56,076 bases of DNA from an uncultured Lachnospiraceae bacterium (GCA_947589155.1 CANQBH010000002.1:1-56076), one strand, 5' to 3'. Positions 34,477-46,147 are shown, numbered from the stretch's first letter. Translations and numbers: made by a program. Notes: generated from the letters alone by a model not told the origin.

Positions 34477-35269
34477 ATTTGACACACAACACCATACGTA
34501 TGTCATGGGCATTCTGAACCTGACGCCGGATTCTTTTTCCGACGGCGGGCGCTATCAGCGCATGGACCGCGCGCTTTACCGCGCGCAGGAGATGATCGCG
34601 GAGGGCGCCGATATTCTGGATCTGGGCGGCGAATCCACGCGGCCCGGCCATGAGAGCGTGCCGGAAGCGGAGGAAATGGAGCGTGTTCTGCCGGTGCTGG
34701 AGCGTCTGCACGAGCGATTTGAGATCCCGCTTTCGCTGGATACGTCAAAGAGCAGGGTGGCGGCGGAAGGGATCGCGGCCGGCGCGTCTCTGATCAATGA
34801 CGTCTGGGGGCTGCAAAAAGAGGGGATGAGCAGGGTGATCGCCGAAAGCGGCGTCTGCTGCTGCCTGATGCACAATCGGACGAAGATCACGGAAGATCTG
34901 ACCCTTGACGGCTTTGTCGCGCAGATGGAGGACGATCTTCACCGCGCGCTGGAAGCGGGGATCAAGCGCGAGCAGTTGATTCTTGATCCGGGGATCGGCT
35001 TTGCCAAGACGCAGGAGCAGAACCTGATGATCTTGGGAAATCTTTCCCGCCTTACGCAGTTAGGCTGCCCGATCCTTCTTGGCGTTTCACGCAAATCCGT
35101 GATCGGCCATGTGCTGGATCTGCCGGTCGAAAAGCGCCTGGAAGGCACGCTCGCCGTCACTGCGGAGGCGGTCAGGTGCCGCTGCGGTTTTGTCCGCGTG
35201 CATGACGTCAAAGAAAACGTCCGCCTGATAAGGATGTCGGAACGGATCCGTGAGCAAAGGAGAGACTGA
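34457..35269 (+). CDS. folP: dihydropteroate synthase
   Basis: This joins p-aminobenzoate to hydroxymethyl-dihydropterin diphosphate and is the target of sulfonamides. The ATG at 34457 lies inside the end of the HD gene and gives 270 residues. Conserved parts: MGILNLTPDSFSDGG, DLGGESTRPGHE, SLINDVWG, DPGIGFAKT, GVSRKSVIG and the closing RVHDV. The 3' end shares one base with the next gene. Confidence 0.96.
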   Translation: MYLGNREFDTQHHTYVMGILNLTPDSFSDGGRYQRMDRALYRAQEMIAEGADILDLGGESTRPGHESVPEAEEMERVLPVLERLHERFEIPLSLDTSKSRVAAEGIAAGASLINDVWGLQKEGMSRVIAESGVCCCLMHNRTKITEDLTLDGFVAQMEDDLHRALEAGIKREQLILDPGIGFAKTQEQNLMILGNLSRLTQLGCPILLGVSRKSVIGHVLDLPVEKRLEGTLAVTAEAVRCRCGFVRVHDVKENVRLIRMSERIREQRRD

Positions 35270-36087
35270 TGGAACAGATCTTTATCGAGCGTTTAGAGGT
35301 ATTCGGCCGTCACGGCGTTTACCAAAAAGAAAAAGAAGACGGGCAGATCTTTCTGGTAGACTGCGTCTGCGACGTGTCCTTTGCCCGTGCCGTAGCCCTT
35401 GACAAACTTTCCCAGACAACGGACTACGGAAATCTCTGCCTCTTTATACGGAAGTTTTTTGCCGAGAATGCGTTTGATCTGATCGAGAAGGCGGCGGACG
35501 AACTGGCGCTGGCGATCCTCTATGCGTTTCCCGGCGTTGAGGGCGTAACGCTGACCGTCAGCAAACCGCACGCGCCGATCCCGATGACATTTGAAGGCGT
35601 GGGCGTGCGTCTGTCAAGGCGCTGGAACAGGGCGGCGATCTCCATGGGAAGCAATATGGGAGACAGGGAGGCGTTTCTGACGCAGGCGATGGAAAAACTT
35701 TTGCGTCATCCGTCCGTGAAAAACCTTGTGGTCTCCGACTATATCGAAACGGAACCTTACGGCTATACAGATCAGGATCCCTTTCTAAACGGCGCGGCGG
35801 TGTTTGATACGCTGCTGCCGCCGGAGCAACTGCTTGGCGTGCTGCATGAATTGGAGCAGGAAGCCGGAAGGGAGCGGAGCATCCGCTGGGGCCCGCGGAC
35901 GCTGGATCTGGATCTTCTGCTTTACGGCGACGAACAGATCGATTGCAAGGAACTGGTGGTCCCGCATATCGATATGTGCAACCGCCTTTTTGTGCTGGAA
36001 CCCTTGGCGCAGATCGCGCCGGGGATGGTGCACCCTGTCAGAAGAAGGAGCGTTTACGATCTCTATCGGATGCTGCTTAAACAATAA
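35269..36087 (+). CDS. folBK: fused dihydroneopterin aldolase / HPPK
   Basis: This is a bifunctional 272-residue protein. Residues 1-120 are dihydroneopterin aldolase (FolB), with IFIERLEVFGRHGVYQKEK and KPHAPIPMTFEGVGV. Residues about 123-272 are hydroxymethyl-dihydropterin pyrophosphokinase (FolK), with AAISMGSNMGDREAFL, ETEPYGYTDQDPFLNGA and RWGPRTLDLDLLLYG. The two catalyse consecutive steps before FolP. Fusion of the two is common in Clostridia. The stop is followed by an 18-base gap to the next gene, with no terminator. Confidence 0.95.
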   Translation: MEQIFIERLEVFGRHGVYQKEKEDGQIFLVDCVCDVSFARAVALDKLSQTTDYGNLCLFIRKFFAENAFDLIEKAADELALAILYAFPGVEGVTLTVSKPHAPIPMTFEGVGVRLSRRWNRAAISMGSNMGDREAFLTQAMEKLLRHPSVKNLVVSDYIETEPYGYTDQDPFLNGAAVFDTLLPPEQLLGVLHELEQEAGRERSIRWGPRTLDLDLLLYGDEQIDCKELVVPHIDMCNRLFVLEPLAQIAPGMVHPVRRRSVYDLYRMLLKQ

Positions 36088-36105
36088 GAAAAACGGAGTG
36101 TTGTT

Positions 36106-36750
36106 ATGCGCATGAAAAAAAACCGCTGGTTTCAGATCCTGTATCCGATCGCGGTGTACTATCTTTTTTATAATCTGCTCTACACCCTGCTGCGGCTGCT
36201 GTTTTCCGGTCTCGGCCTGCCGTCGCTGCTGTGGCTGGGGCTGGCAAGCCTTGGCACGGTGCCGGTGATGTATCACATTTACAAAACGCTGCCGATCGTT
36301 CGGGAAACCGCCGCGATACAATGGAAGAAACTGCCGGAGGAACTGCTGGGGATCTTTGCGATCGTTGCTGCCGGCCTGCTTTTTAACCTGATCCTGTCGC
36401 ATACGCCGCTGATCGGATGGTCCAAGGGCTATATCGAGGCGAACCGGACGCTGTATGACGGCGGTTTTGCCGTTAAACTTTTTGTCAACGGCATGGCGAT
36501 CCCGATCCTTGAGGAACTGGTTTACCGCGGGATCGTGCTGGGGCAGCTGCGCCTGTGGATGAGCAGGGGAGCGGCCATCGCCATCAGCGCGTTCTGCTTC
36601 GGAATCATGCATTTTAATATCGTACAGTTCTGCTACGGCTTTGTGGTCGGACTTGTCATCGGCTTCGTCTATGACAGGACGTCGCGCCTCTGGGTCGTCA
36701 TGGCGGCGCACGGGCTGACAAACATTCTTGCGCTTGTCCTTAGCGCATAA
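36106..36750 (+). CDS. CPBP family intramembrane metalloprotease
   Basis: This encodes 214 residues with about six membrane helices. It carries the CPBP/Abi motifs: EELVYRGIVLG (EExxxR), FGIMHFN (FxxxH) and AAHGLTN (His). This family includes Rce1-type prenyl-protein proteases and immunity proteins of bacteriocin clusters. There is no bacteriocin-like peptide nearby, so the role is open. The CGGAGTG before the ATG is a weak site. Confidence 0.88.
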   Translation: MRMKKNRWFQILYPIAVYYLFYNLLYTLLRLLFSGLGLPSLLWLGLASLGTVPVMYHIYKTLPIVRETAAIQWKKLPEELLGIFAIVAAGLLFNLILSHTPLIGWSKGYIEANRTLYDGGFAVKLFVNGMAIPILEELVYRGIVLGQLRLWMSRGAAIAISAFCFGIMHFNIVQFCYGFVVGLVIGFVYDRTSRLWVVMAAHGLTNILALVLSA

Positions 36751-36770
36751 CTTACACAGGAGGAAGAGAT

Positions 36771-37544
36771 ATGAAAAAAAAGAGTAGAGTCTATGTATCG
36801 GAGGATGCGCCGAACATTGCGGGGAATCTTGCCATTGTTTTTACATCGCTGCTGCTGGTCGTGCTCGGGCTTGTGATGCTTTTTGCCGGCGAAGTGCAGC
36901 TGGTCTATTTCTGCTACGGCGCGGGCGCCTGTCTGTTGGTCTGGGGGATCTGGCTGATCAGCCGCTATTTTCTGCGGCATGAGTTTCAGGAGACGACCAA
37001 TTACGGATTTTCCATCGGGACGCTTGTCGTCATCCTTGGAGCCGTCGATCTGATCCGCGCGAAGGAGATCGCGGAAAGCCTGCCGGACTATCTGGGGATC
37101 ATCGTGCTGATCGAGGGCGTCGTCATGTTACAGAATACGGTGCAGTTGAAAAATCTGCGGGGAAAACTTTGGGCGGTGAGCCTGCTGTTTTCGCTGCTGT
37201 CCGTCGCGGCGTCCCTTGTCATATTATTGGACGTCGGACATATGATCTCAAAGAATGGAATGATTTTGTATCTCCTGCTGATCGCCGTCGGTGTTTTTAC
37301 CCTGATCTCGCTTTGTTTTGTCGCATGGCGCACGAAGAAGTATCACAAGGAGATCGACCGCGAGAACAGCCGCCATCTGGAAGAGTTGGAGGAGTGGTAC
37401 GCCGGTAAGGAGCGCGAAAAAACGAAGGAAGCGGAACAGGACGGCGTAGACGGGGACGGCGGAGTCGAGGCGGAGGCGGCGCAGGATACGGCTGCCGCTG
37501 CCGAAGCAGAAGAACAGGAAGAACCGGCGCAGCGGGAAGACTGA
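36771..37544 (+). CDS. DUF308-like membrane protein with acidic tail
   Basis: This encodes 257 residues. Six or so hydrophobic helices in three hairpins (AGNLAIVFTSLLLVVLGLVM, YGFSIGTLVVILGAVDLI and so on) give the short-hairpin repeat pattern of DUF308/HdeD proteins. From residue about 185 the protein is cytoplasmic and highly charged, ending in a Glu/Ala-rich tail of low complexity. A GGAGG site precedes the ATG. The function is unknown. Confidence 0.75.
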   Translation: MKKKSRVYVSEDAPNIAGNLAIVFTSLLLVVLGLVMLFAGEVQLVYFCYGAGACLLVWGIWLISRYFLRHEFQETTNYGFSIGTLVVILGAVDLIRAKEIAESLPDYLGIIVLIEGVVMLQNTVQLKNLRGKLWAVSLLFSLLSVAASLVILLDVGHMISKNGMILYLLLIAVGVFTLISLCFVAWRTKKYHKEIDRENSRHLEELEEWYAGKEREKTKEAEQDGVDGDGGVEAEAAQDTAAAAEAEEQEEPAQRED

Positions 37545-37563
37545 GCGCGGAAAGGAGTTGGAC

Positions 37564-38697
37564 ATGGGAAATCTTTCGGATTATCTGATGTGGCGGGGAG
37601 ACCTGCCGTTTTCAAAAGATCCGTTCAATGCGGTGGACAATATGCTCCTTTCGGAACTGGCGTACACGCGGTTTGACGGGATCGTTCCGGAGCCGGGGCA
37701 AGGGGACGCGATCTTGCTGACGGAAGCATGCGGCCGCTTTTTTGAACGCTACACGCCGGACGAGATCATGGATTCGGTATCGTCCACGAAGGTTGCCCCG
37801 TTTTTGATGCGCGAGATGGCGGAGACCGACAGATTTTGCAATGCAAAACTGACCGGCTATGTCAACGATATCGATTTGGACGGTCAGTCGCAGTTTTCGG
37901 CGGTCACGGTCCTGCTGGACGACGGTTCGGCTTTTGTGGCGTACCGCGGGACCGACAGCAGCATTGTCGGGTGGAAAGAAGATTTTAACATGTCGTTTTT
38001 GTACGAGACGCCCGGGCAGTTGAAGGCGGCGGAATATCTGAACCGCCAATTTGCCGGAAAGGACTGCCGCCTGCGGGTCGGCGGGCACTCCAAAGGCGGA
38101 AATTTTGCGGTTTACGCGGCGATGAACGCGCGCGAGGAGATATGGGAGCGGATCGAAAGCGTCTACTCCAACGACGGCCCCGGTTTCCTGAAGGAAGTGA
38201 CGGAGACGAGAAAATACCAAAAGATCCTGCCGAAAGTCACCAGCCTGATTCCGGAATCCTCCATCGTCGGCCTGCTGTTAGAGAACCCGATGGACCATCA
38301 GATCGTAAAAAGCACGCAGACCGGCGCGATGCAGCACGACCTGATGAGCTGGGAAGTGCAGGGCAATGCTCCGGTCTTTGCCGATTCGGTCAGCGAGACC
38401 AGCGTCATGCTGGATAAGACGTTAAAGAACTGGATCTACGGCCTGAGCGTAGAGGAGCGGCAGAAGTTCGTCGAGATCCTTTTTGACTTTTTGGAATCCA
38501 CCGGAGCAAAGACGCTGGACGAACTTTCCAAGAGCAAACTGCTTCTGGTGAACGAAGTGACGCGAAAACTTGGCAGTTTGCAGCCGGAACAGCAGCAGGC
38601 CTTAAAGGACGTATTGCTGCGTCTGGCTTATTCCGGCGGCGAAACGTTTGTTTCCAAGGCAAGCAGCAGATTTTTGAGCAAATCGGAGAAAACGTGA
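37564..38697 (+). CDS. Mbeg1-like / DUF2974 alpha/beta-hydrolase
   Basis: The ATG at 37564 follows AAAGGAG; a TTG two codons earlier is less likely. The 377 residues include a nucleophile elbow GGHSKGGNFAVYAA (G-x-S-x-G) and an upstream FVAYRGTDSS typical of lipase class 3-like folds. The N-terminal LSDYLMWRGDLPFSKDPFN is the signature of the Mbeg1-like family in gut Firmicutes. The substrate is unknown. There is no signal peptide. Confidence 0.85.
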   Translation: MGNLSDYLMWRGDLPFSKDPFNAVDNMLLSELAYTRFDGIVPEPGQGDAILLTEACGRFFERYTPDEIMDSVSSTKVAPFLMREMAETDRFCNAKLTGYVNDIDLDGQSQFSAVTVLLDDGSAFVAYRGTDSSIVGWKEDFNMSFLYETPGQLKAAEYLNRQFAGKDCRLRVGGHSKGGNFAVYAAMNAREEIWERIESVYSNDGPGFLKEVTETRKYQKILPKVTSLIPESSIVGLLLENPMDHQIVKSTQTGAMQHDLMSWEVQGNAPVFADSVSETSVMLDKTLKNWIYGLSVEERQKFVEILFDFLESTGAKTLDELSKSKLLLVNEVTRKLGSLQPEQQQALKDVLLRLAYSGGETFVSKASSRFLSKSEKT

Positions 38698-38769
38698 GAA
38701 AACGAGAGGAAACATTAAATTTTTGCGAGCATAGAGATTGAATAAGATGAAAATGTAAAAAAATGGAAT

Positions 38770-38797
38770 TTGCAACTTTATTCGTGTGTGCTATTAT
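38770..38797 (+). promoter_or_regulatory. groESL promoter
   Basis: TTGCAA (38770-38775), 16-base spacer, TATTAT (38792-38797). The start point falls just before the CIRCE element. Confidence 0.65.
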
Positions 38798-38808
38798 TAA
38801 AAACATGA

Positions 38809-38835
38809 TTAGCACTCAAACAAAATGAGTGCTAA
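38809..38835. promoter_or_regulatory. CIRCE operator (HrcA site)
   Basis: TTAGCACTC, 9 bases, GAGTGCTAA: a perfect match to the consensus. It predicts HrcA repression of groESL, relieved on heat shock. Confidence 0.98.
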
Positions 38836-38850
38836 CAAATCGAAAAATAA

Positions 38851-39153
<303 letters not shown>

Positions 39154-39166
39154 AAAGAAGGAATGA

Positions 39167-40792
<1,626 letters not shown>

Positions 40793-40806
40793 AACACATC
40801 GAGGAG

Positions 40807-40832
40807 GGCCGCTAGAAGTAGCGGCCTTTTTT
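40807..40832 (+). terminator. groESL terminator
   Basis: GGCCGCTA, GAAG loop, TAGCGGCC, then six T. Confidence 0.95.
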
Positions 40833-40909
40833 CTTGTATCTTCCCGCAAAGTATGATAAAATCTGTTTTGTGTGTAAAAGCGCAAACCATACAAAGGAAG
40901 GAAAGTTCT

Positions 40910-41776
40910 ATGAGCAAAGTAGCGATCATGACGGACAGCAACAGCGGGATCACCCAGAAGGAAGCCAAAGAACTGGGGATCTGCGTGCTGCCGATGCCGT
41001 TTTATTTTGACGGACAGCTTTATTATGAGGATATCGACCTGACGCAGGAAGAATTTTACGTCAAATTGCAGGAGTCCAAAGAGATCACAACGTCCATGCC
41101 GTTGGTGGGCGATCTGATCGATCAGTGGGAGGCTTTGCTGAAAGAGTATGATGAAGTCGTTTATATCCCGATGTCCAGCGGCCTGAGCAGTTCCTGCGAG
41201 ACGGCTTATATGCTTTCGCAGGATTATGACGGAAAGGTGCAGGTAGTCAATAACCAGAGGATCTCCGTTACGATGAAACTTTCGGTTTTCGACGCCATGC
41301 GTCTGGCGCGTGAAGGCAGGACGGCGGCGGAGATCAAGCAGATACTGGAAGATACGAAGTTCGATTCCACGATCTATATCATGGTGGATACGCTGGAATA
41401 TTTGAAAAAAGGCGGCCGCCTGACGCCGGCTGTCGCCGCCATCGGCACATTGCTGAAGATCAAGCCGGTGCTGCAGATACGGGGTGAAAAACTCGATACC
41501 TTTGCCAAGGCAAGGACCGTCAAGCAGGGCAAGCAGATCATGATGGACGCCATCGCCGCCGATATGGAGAACGTCCTGCACGATCCGACCGGCGAACATA
41601 CCGTGATCTCGATGGCGCATACCGCCAACGAAGACGAGGCGCTGCGGTTCAGGGAGGAGGCGCTTGCACGCTGGCCGGGCAGGGAGATCTTCGTTGACCC
41701 GCTGTCGCTGAGCGTATCCTGCCATATCGGGCCGGGGGCGCTGGCGATCACCTGTACCAAGATGCTGGAGGAGTAA
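40910..41776 (+). CDS. DegV family fatty-acid-binding protein
   Basis: The ATG at 40910 follows AAGGAAGG; earlier in-frame codons lie in the leader. The 288 residues open KVAIMTDSNSGITQKEAKELG and have TSMPLVGDLI and IPMSSGLSSSCETA, the DegV motifs. Family members bind a fatty acid and act with fatty acid kinase FakA (as FakB) to feed exogenous fatty acids into lipids. No fakA is nearby. Confidence 0.9.
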   Translation: MSKVAIMTDSNSGITQKEAKELGICVLPMPFYFDGQLYYEDIDLTQEEFYVKLQESKEITTSMPLVGDLIDQWEALLKEYDEVVYIPMSSGLSSSCETAYMLSQDYDGKVQVVNNQRISVTMKLSVFDAMRLAREGRTAAEIKQILEDTKFDSTIYIMVDTLEYLKKGGRLTPAVAAIGTLLKIKPVLQIRGEKLDTFAKARTVKQGKQIMMDAIAADMENVLHDPTGEHTVISMAHTANEDEALRFREEALARWPGREIFVDPLSLSVSCHIGPGALAITCTKMLEE

Positions 41777-41812
41777 GCGTGTATTCGCGCGATCATTGAG
41801 GAGGACAATATC

Positions 41813-43087
41813 ATGGTAAAAGCAGTTGTCGGAGCCAACTGGGGAGATGAAGGAAAAGGAAAGATCACGGATATGCTCGCAAAAGACGCGGATATCATCG
41901 TGCGTTTTCAGGGCGGCGCCAATGCCGGACACACGATCGTCAATCACTACGGCAAGTTCGCGCTGCATACGCTGCCGTCGGGCGTGTTTTATGAACATAC
42001 GACAAGCGTGATCGGAAACGGCGTCGCCTTGAACATACCGGTTTTGTTTGAGGAGATCCGCTCCATTACCGAGCAGCAGGTGCCTGCGCCGAAACTTCTG
42101 GTGTCCGACCGCGCGCAGATCGTCATGCCGTATCATATCCTGTTCGATCAATACGAGGAAGAACGGCTGGGCAAGGCGTCCTTCGGTTCCACCAAATCCG
42201 GGATCGCGCCTTTTTATTCCGACAAGTACGCGAAAGTCGGCTATCAGGTCAGCGAACTGTTCGATGACGACGTGCTCAAAGAAAAGGTCAAAAGGACCTG
42301 CGAGATGAAGAACGTCCTGCTGGAGCATTTGTATCATAAGCCGCTGCTGGATCCGGACGAACTGCTGGAGACATTGCATGGTTATCGCGATATCATCGCG
42401 CCGTATGTCTGCGACGTGTCCGCGTATCTCTGGAACGCATGGAAAAGCGGAAAAACGATCCTGCTGGAAGGACAGCTTGGCACGTTAAAAGATCCGGATC
42501 ACGGGATCTATCCGATGGTGACGTCGTCCTCGACGCTGGCGTCTTACGGCGCGATCGGCGCGGGACTGCCGCCGTATGCCATCGAAAAGGTCATCACGGT
42601 CTGCAAGGCGTATTCGTCCGCCGTGGGAGCCGGTGATTTTGTCAGTGAGATCTTCGGCGAAGAAGCCGACGAACTGCGCAGGCGCGGCGGAGATGGAGGA
42701 GAATTTGGCGCGACGACGGGACGCCCGAGACGTATGGGCTGGTTCGACTGCGTGGCAAGTAAATACGGCTGCCGCCTGCAGGGTACGACCGACGTGGCGT
42801 TTACGGTGCTGGATGTTCTGGGCTATCTGGATGAGATTCCGGTCTGCGTCGGCTATGAGATCGACGGCGAAGTGACCACGGAATTTCCGGTCACGGCAAA
42901 ACTTCACAAGGCGAAACCGGTACTGAAAACGCTGCCGGGATGGAAATGCGACATCCGTGGGATCCGCAGATACGAGGATCTGCCAAAGAACTGCCGCAAC
43001 TATATCGAATTTGTGGAAAAAGAGATCGGATTTCCGATCACCATGGTCTCCAACGGACCGGGCAGAGAGGATATCATCTACCGATAA
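41813..43087 (+). CDS. purA: adenylosuccinate synthase
   Basis: This joins IMP and aspartate with GTP, committing to AMP. The 424 residues show GANWGDEGKGKITDML (P-loop and catalytic Asp), FQGGANAGHTIV with the catalytic His, and GATTGRPRRMGWFD. A GAGGAGG site precedes the ATG. It starts 36 bases after the DegV gene, with no terminator between them. Confidence 0.97.
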   Translation: MVKAVVGANWGDEGKGKITDMLAKDADIIVRFQGGANAGHTIVNHYGKFALHTLPSGVFYEHTTSVIGNGVALNIPVLFEEIRSITEQQVPAPKLLVSDRAQIVMPYHILFDQYEEERLGKASFGSTKSGIAPFYSDKYAKVGYQVSELFDDDVLKEKVKRTCEMKNVLLEHLYHKPLLDPDELLETLHGYRDIIAPYVCDVSAYLWNAWKSGKTILLEGQLGTLKDPDHGIYPMVTSSSTLASYGAIGAGLPPYAIEKVITVCKAYSSAVGAGDFVSEIFGEEADELRRRGGDGGEFGATTGRPRRMGWFDCVASKYGCRLQGTTDVAFTVLDVLGYLDEIPVCVGYEIDGEVTTEFPVTAKLHKAKPVLKTLPGWKCDIRGIRRYEDLPKNCRNYIEFVEKEIGFPITMVSNGPGREDIIYR

Positions 43088-43110
43088 AGCCGTTTTGGCG
43101 GATGCGATAC

Positions 43111-43145
43111 AAAAGAAGGTCTCGCGCAGGCCTTCTTTTCTTTTG
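43111..43145 (+). terminator. purA terminator
   Basis: AAAAGAAGG pairs with CCTTCTTTT around 11 bases. The pairing is AT-rich, followed by CTTTT. Confidence 0.65.
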
Positions 43146-43238
43146 CGGTGTTCACAGAAACGACACGATTTTATCACGACATTGGCATAGGCGGATGTTA
43201 GGATGGCAGATGGAAATGATTGGTAAGGAGAAAAAACA

Positions 43239-43964
43239 GTGATTGAGATCGAACATTTAGTCAAACGCTACGGCGAAATTTCCGCGGTAGACGATATCAG
43301 TATGCACATCGGGCAGGGAAAGATCTACGGCCTGCTCGGGAAAAACGGCGCCGGAAAATCAACGACGATGAATATCATGACCGGCTATATCGGCGCGACC
43401 TCCGGAAGCGTCCGGATCTGCGGGCACGATATCTTTAAGGAGGCCGCCAAAGCGAAACGCTGTATCGGTTATCTGCCGGAAGTCCCGCCGCTTTATACGG
43501 ATATGACCGTGTACGAGTATCTTCGTTTCTGCGCGGAACTGAAAGAGATCGAAAAGAAGGAACGGGAGGACAGCGTGGATGCGGTGATGGAAAGGACGAA
43601 GATCCTTGACGTAGAAGACCGCCTGATCCGCAATCTCTCTAAGGGCTACCGCCAGAGGGTCGGCTTGGCGCAGGCGATTCTGGGCTATCCGCCGATCATC
43701 ATTTTGGATGAACCGTCCGTCGGGCTGGATCCGGCGCAGATGGTGGAAATGCGCGAACTGATTCGTGAACTCGGCAAAGAGCATACGATCCTTTTGAGTT
43801 CGCATCTCTTATCGGAAGTCAGCGCGGTCTGCGACTATGTCTTCATCATCTCAAAAGGGCGTCTGGTCGCGGAAAACACGCTGGAGGAACTGACAAAAGA
43901 CGGAAGGTCATTGGAGGAGGTCTTTATGGAACTGACAGGTGAAAAGGAGGAGCAAACGGCATGA
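43239..43964 (+). CDS. ABC transporter ATP-binding protein (GldA-like)
   Basis: This encodes 241 residues from a GTG that lies 8 bases after AAGGAG. Walker A GKNGAGKST, signature LSKGYRQRVGLAQ and Walker B IIILDEPSVGLDP are present, followed by the switch His (LLSSHLLSEV). The type with a single ATPase, an ABC-2 permease and a GldG-like protein is used for export or membrane remodelling. It overlaps the next gene by 4 bases, which supplies both partners in one polypeptide. Confidence 0.93.
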   Translation: MIEIEHLVKRYGEISAVDDISMHIGQGKIYGLLGKNGAGKSTTMNIMTGYIGATSGSVRICGHDIFKEAAKAKRCIGYLPEVPPLYTDMTVYEYLRFCAELKEIEKKEREDSVDAVMERTKILDVEDRLIRNLSKGYRQRVGLAQAILGYPPIIILDEPSVGLDPAQMVEMRELIRELGKEHTILLSSHLLSEVSAVCDYVFIISKGRLVAENTLEELTKDGRSLEEVFMELTGEKEEQTA

Positions 43965-46147
43965 CGGCAATATGGAAACGCGAGTTTAACGCTCTTTTCC
44001 GGAATGTGACCGGATGGCTCTTTATCGGGCTGACGCTGGCGCTGTTCGGACTCTATTTTTTTGTTTATAATTTATCTTACGGCTATCCATATGTTTCCTA
44101 TTCCCTGTCCGCGATCTCGTTTATCTTTATGGTCACGGTCCCGCTTTTGACGATGCGCGTTTTCGCGGAGGAAAGGAAAAACCGGACCGACCAACTGCTT
44201 CTTACCTCGCCGGTCTCTGTCGGCCAGATCGTGTTGGCAAAATTTTTGGCGGTCGCAGCGGTCTATACGATCTGTATCCTTGTGATTGGCATTGCGCCGC
44301 TGGTGCTGCGGCTCTTTGGAGAAGCGCCGCTGGCGGAGAGTTACGTCGGCATTTTCGGTTTCTGGCTCTACGGCCTGAGTTTTATCGCAATCGGCGTCTT
44401 TCTCTCGGCATGTACGGAGAGTCAGGTGATCGCCGCGGTGCTGACCTTCATCTTCATTTTTCTAGGTTATATGATGCAGTCGATCTGCAGCGTGCTATCG
44501 TCTTCCGGGAATCTTCTGACGAAGATCCTTGGCTGCTACGATCTTTATACGCCGCTGAGCGATTTTTTGGAAGGTACGTTTTCCGTGGCGGGGACGGTCT
44601 ATTATCTGTCGCTGACGGCCTTGGCGCTGTTTCTTACGGCGCAGGTCCTGCAAAAAAGGCGGTGGCAGGTCAGCCGGAAGATGTGGTCGTTTTCGGTATT
44701 CAGCGCGGGCATGATCGCCGCGGGCGTAGCCGCCGTCATTCTTTTGAATTTCGGCGTATCCAAACTGCCGTCCAAATATACGCAGATTGACGCGACCTCG
44801 CAGAAACTCTATACGATCACGGACGATACGGTCTCTTACTTAAAAACGCTCAAGGACGATATCGTGATCTACGTCTACGCCGCAAAGAACAGCAAAGACG
44901 AGCACGTCGATCAGACGCTGCGCCTGTATGAAGAAAATTCCGACCATATCAGAGTGGTGTATGTGGATCCGGCAAAGCAGCCGGATTTCTCGTCCGACTA
45001 TTCGGAAAACGCCCTGAACGCCAACAGCCTTGTCGTGGTCTGCGGCGAAAAATACAAGGTGATCGATTACGGCAGCGCGGATTACAGTTATGCCGACAGC
45101 CAGATCTATGAATACGAGATGGATCCGTCCACCTATTCCTATCAGGCGACCGGTTACGACTGCGAGGGACAGGTGACGGCGGCGCTGCAGTATGTGACTT
45201 CCGATCTTAGCACCACGGTCTATGAACTGAAAGGCCACGGAGAGGCGGCGCTTTCCGGAAATGTGGCGGATGTGCTGGAGAAGCGTTTTATCACGACGCA
45301 GGAATGTGATCTTCTGCAGACGGATGCGATCCCGCAGGATTGCGAGGCGCTGTTCATCACGGCGCCGACTTCCGATCTTTCCGCGGACGATTTGGAAAAG
45401 ATCAGGGCCTATCTCAACGGCGGGGGCCATGTGATCCTCTCCCTGAACTATCAGTCGATGGATCAGCTCGAAAAGATCAGAGAACTGCTTGCCGATTATC
45501 AGTTGGAAGCGACGGAAGCGCTGGTCGGGGAGACGGACAGTTCTTACTATTATCAGAATCCGTTTTATCTCCTGCCGATGGTGGAGACGACGGAAGCGAC
45601 GGGAAAACTGGCCGGACAATCGTCCGTTTTCACCCCGTATGCCGTGGGACTGCGCTATGCGGGGGCTTTGAATCTGGACAGCGCCGCGTACGAGGATTCC
45701 TATGTGTCGTATCTTTCGACGTCGGAGGCGGCGTTTGCCAAATCGCAGGAGAACCTGAAGCGGGAGCGGACAGCGCAGGAAGACCAGTCGGCGATGTTTA
45801 CCGCGGAAGACGGCGATGCGCAGGGGCAGTTTTCGCTGGCCTGCCGGGTGCAAAACGATAACGGGGGCGCGCTGATGGTCCTTGGCTCCGCGTATATGCT
45901 GGATGATTCCGCGGACAGTATCGTATCCGGAAGGAACGCCGCGTTCTTTCAGGCGATGCTTGGAGAAATGGTCGAAGAAGACGAGGCGGCGCCTGCGGTC
46001 GTGATCGCCGCAAAGGATTACAGCGTCTCCGCGATCACCGTATCGCAGCGGACGATCGTGCTTTACGGTCTGCTCTGGGGGATCCTGATGCCGCTGGCGT
46101 CCATCGTGATCGGCATCATTATTTGGGCGCGCCGGAGAAAAAAATAA
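43961..46147 (+). CDS. fused ABC-2 permease / GldG-like auxiliary protein
   Basis: This encodes 728 residues. Residues 1-235 form an ABC-2 permease with six helices (GldF-like). After a further helix (about 245-268) residues about 275-690 form a soluble extracytoplasmic domain related to GldG/ABC_transp_aux (SQKLYTITDDTVSYLKTLKDDIVIYVY, YELKGHGEAAL, ALFITAPTSDLSADDLEKIRAYLNGGG). One last helix (about 700-720) and a KRRR-like tail anchor the C-terminus. In Bacteroidetes the two parts are separate genes tied to gliding. In Firmicutes this fusion is seen without gliding, and its substrate is unknown. Confidence 0.9.
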   Translation: MTAIWKREFNALFRNVTGWLFIGLTLALFGLYFFVYNLSYGYPYVSYSLSAISFIFMVTVPLLTMRVFAEERKNRTDQLLLTSPVSVGQIVLAKFLAVAAVYTICILVIGIAPLVLRLFGEAPLAESYVGIFGFWLYGLSFIAIGVFLSACTESQVIAAVLTFIFIFLGYMMQSICSVLSSSGNLLTKILGCYDLYTPLSDFLEGTFSVAGTVYYLSLTALALFLTAQVLQKRRWQVSRKMWSFSVFSAGMIAAGVAAVILLNFGVSKLPSKYTQIDATSQKLYTITDDTVSYLKTLKDDIVIYVYAAKNSKDEHVDQTLRLYEENSDHIRVVYVDPAKQPDFSSDYSENALNANSLVVVCGEKYKVIDYGSADYSYADSQIYEYEMDPSTYSYQATGYDCEGQVTAALQYVTSDLSTTVYELKGHGEAALSGNVADVLEKRFITTQECDLLQTDAIPQDCEALFITAPTSDLSADDLEKIRAYLNGGGHVILSLNYQSMDQLEKIRELLADYQLEATEALVGETDSSYYYQNPFYLLPMVETTEATGKLAGQSSVFTPYAVGLRYAGALNLDSAAYEDSYVSYLSTSEAAFAKSQENLKRERTAQEDQSAMFTAEDGDAQGQFSLACRVQNDNGGALMVLGSAYMLDDSADSIVSGRNAAFFQAMLGEMVEEDEAAPAVVIAAKDYSVSAITVSQRTIVLYGLLWGILMPLASIVIGIIIWARRRKK

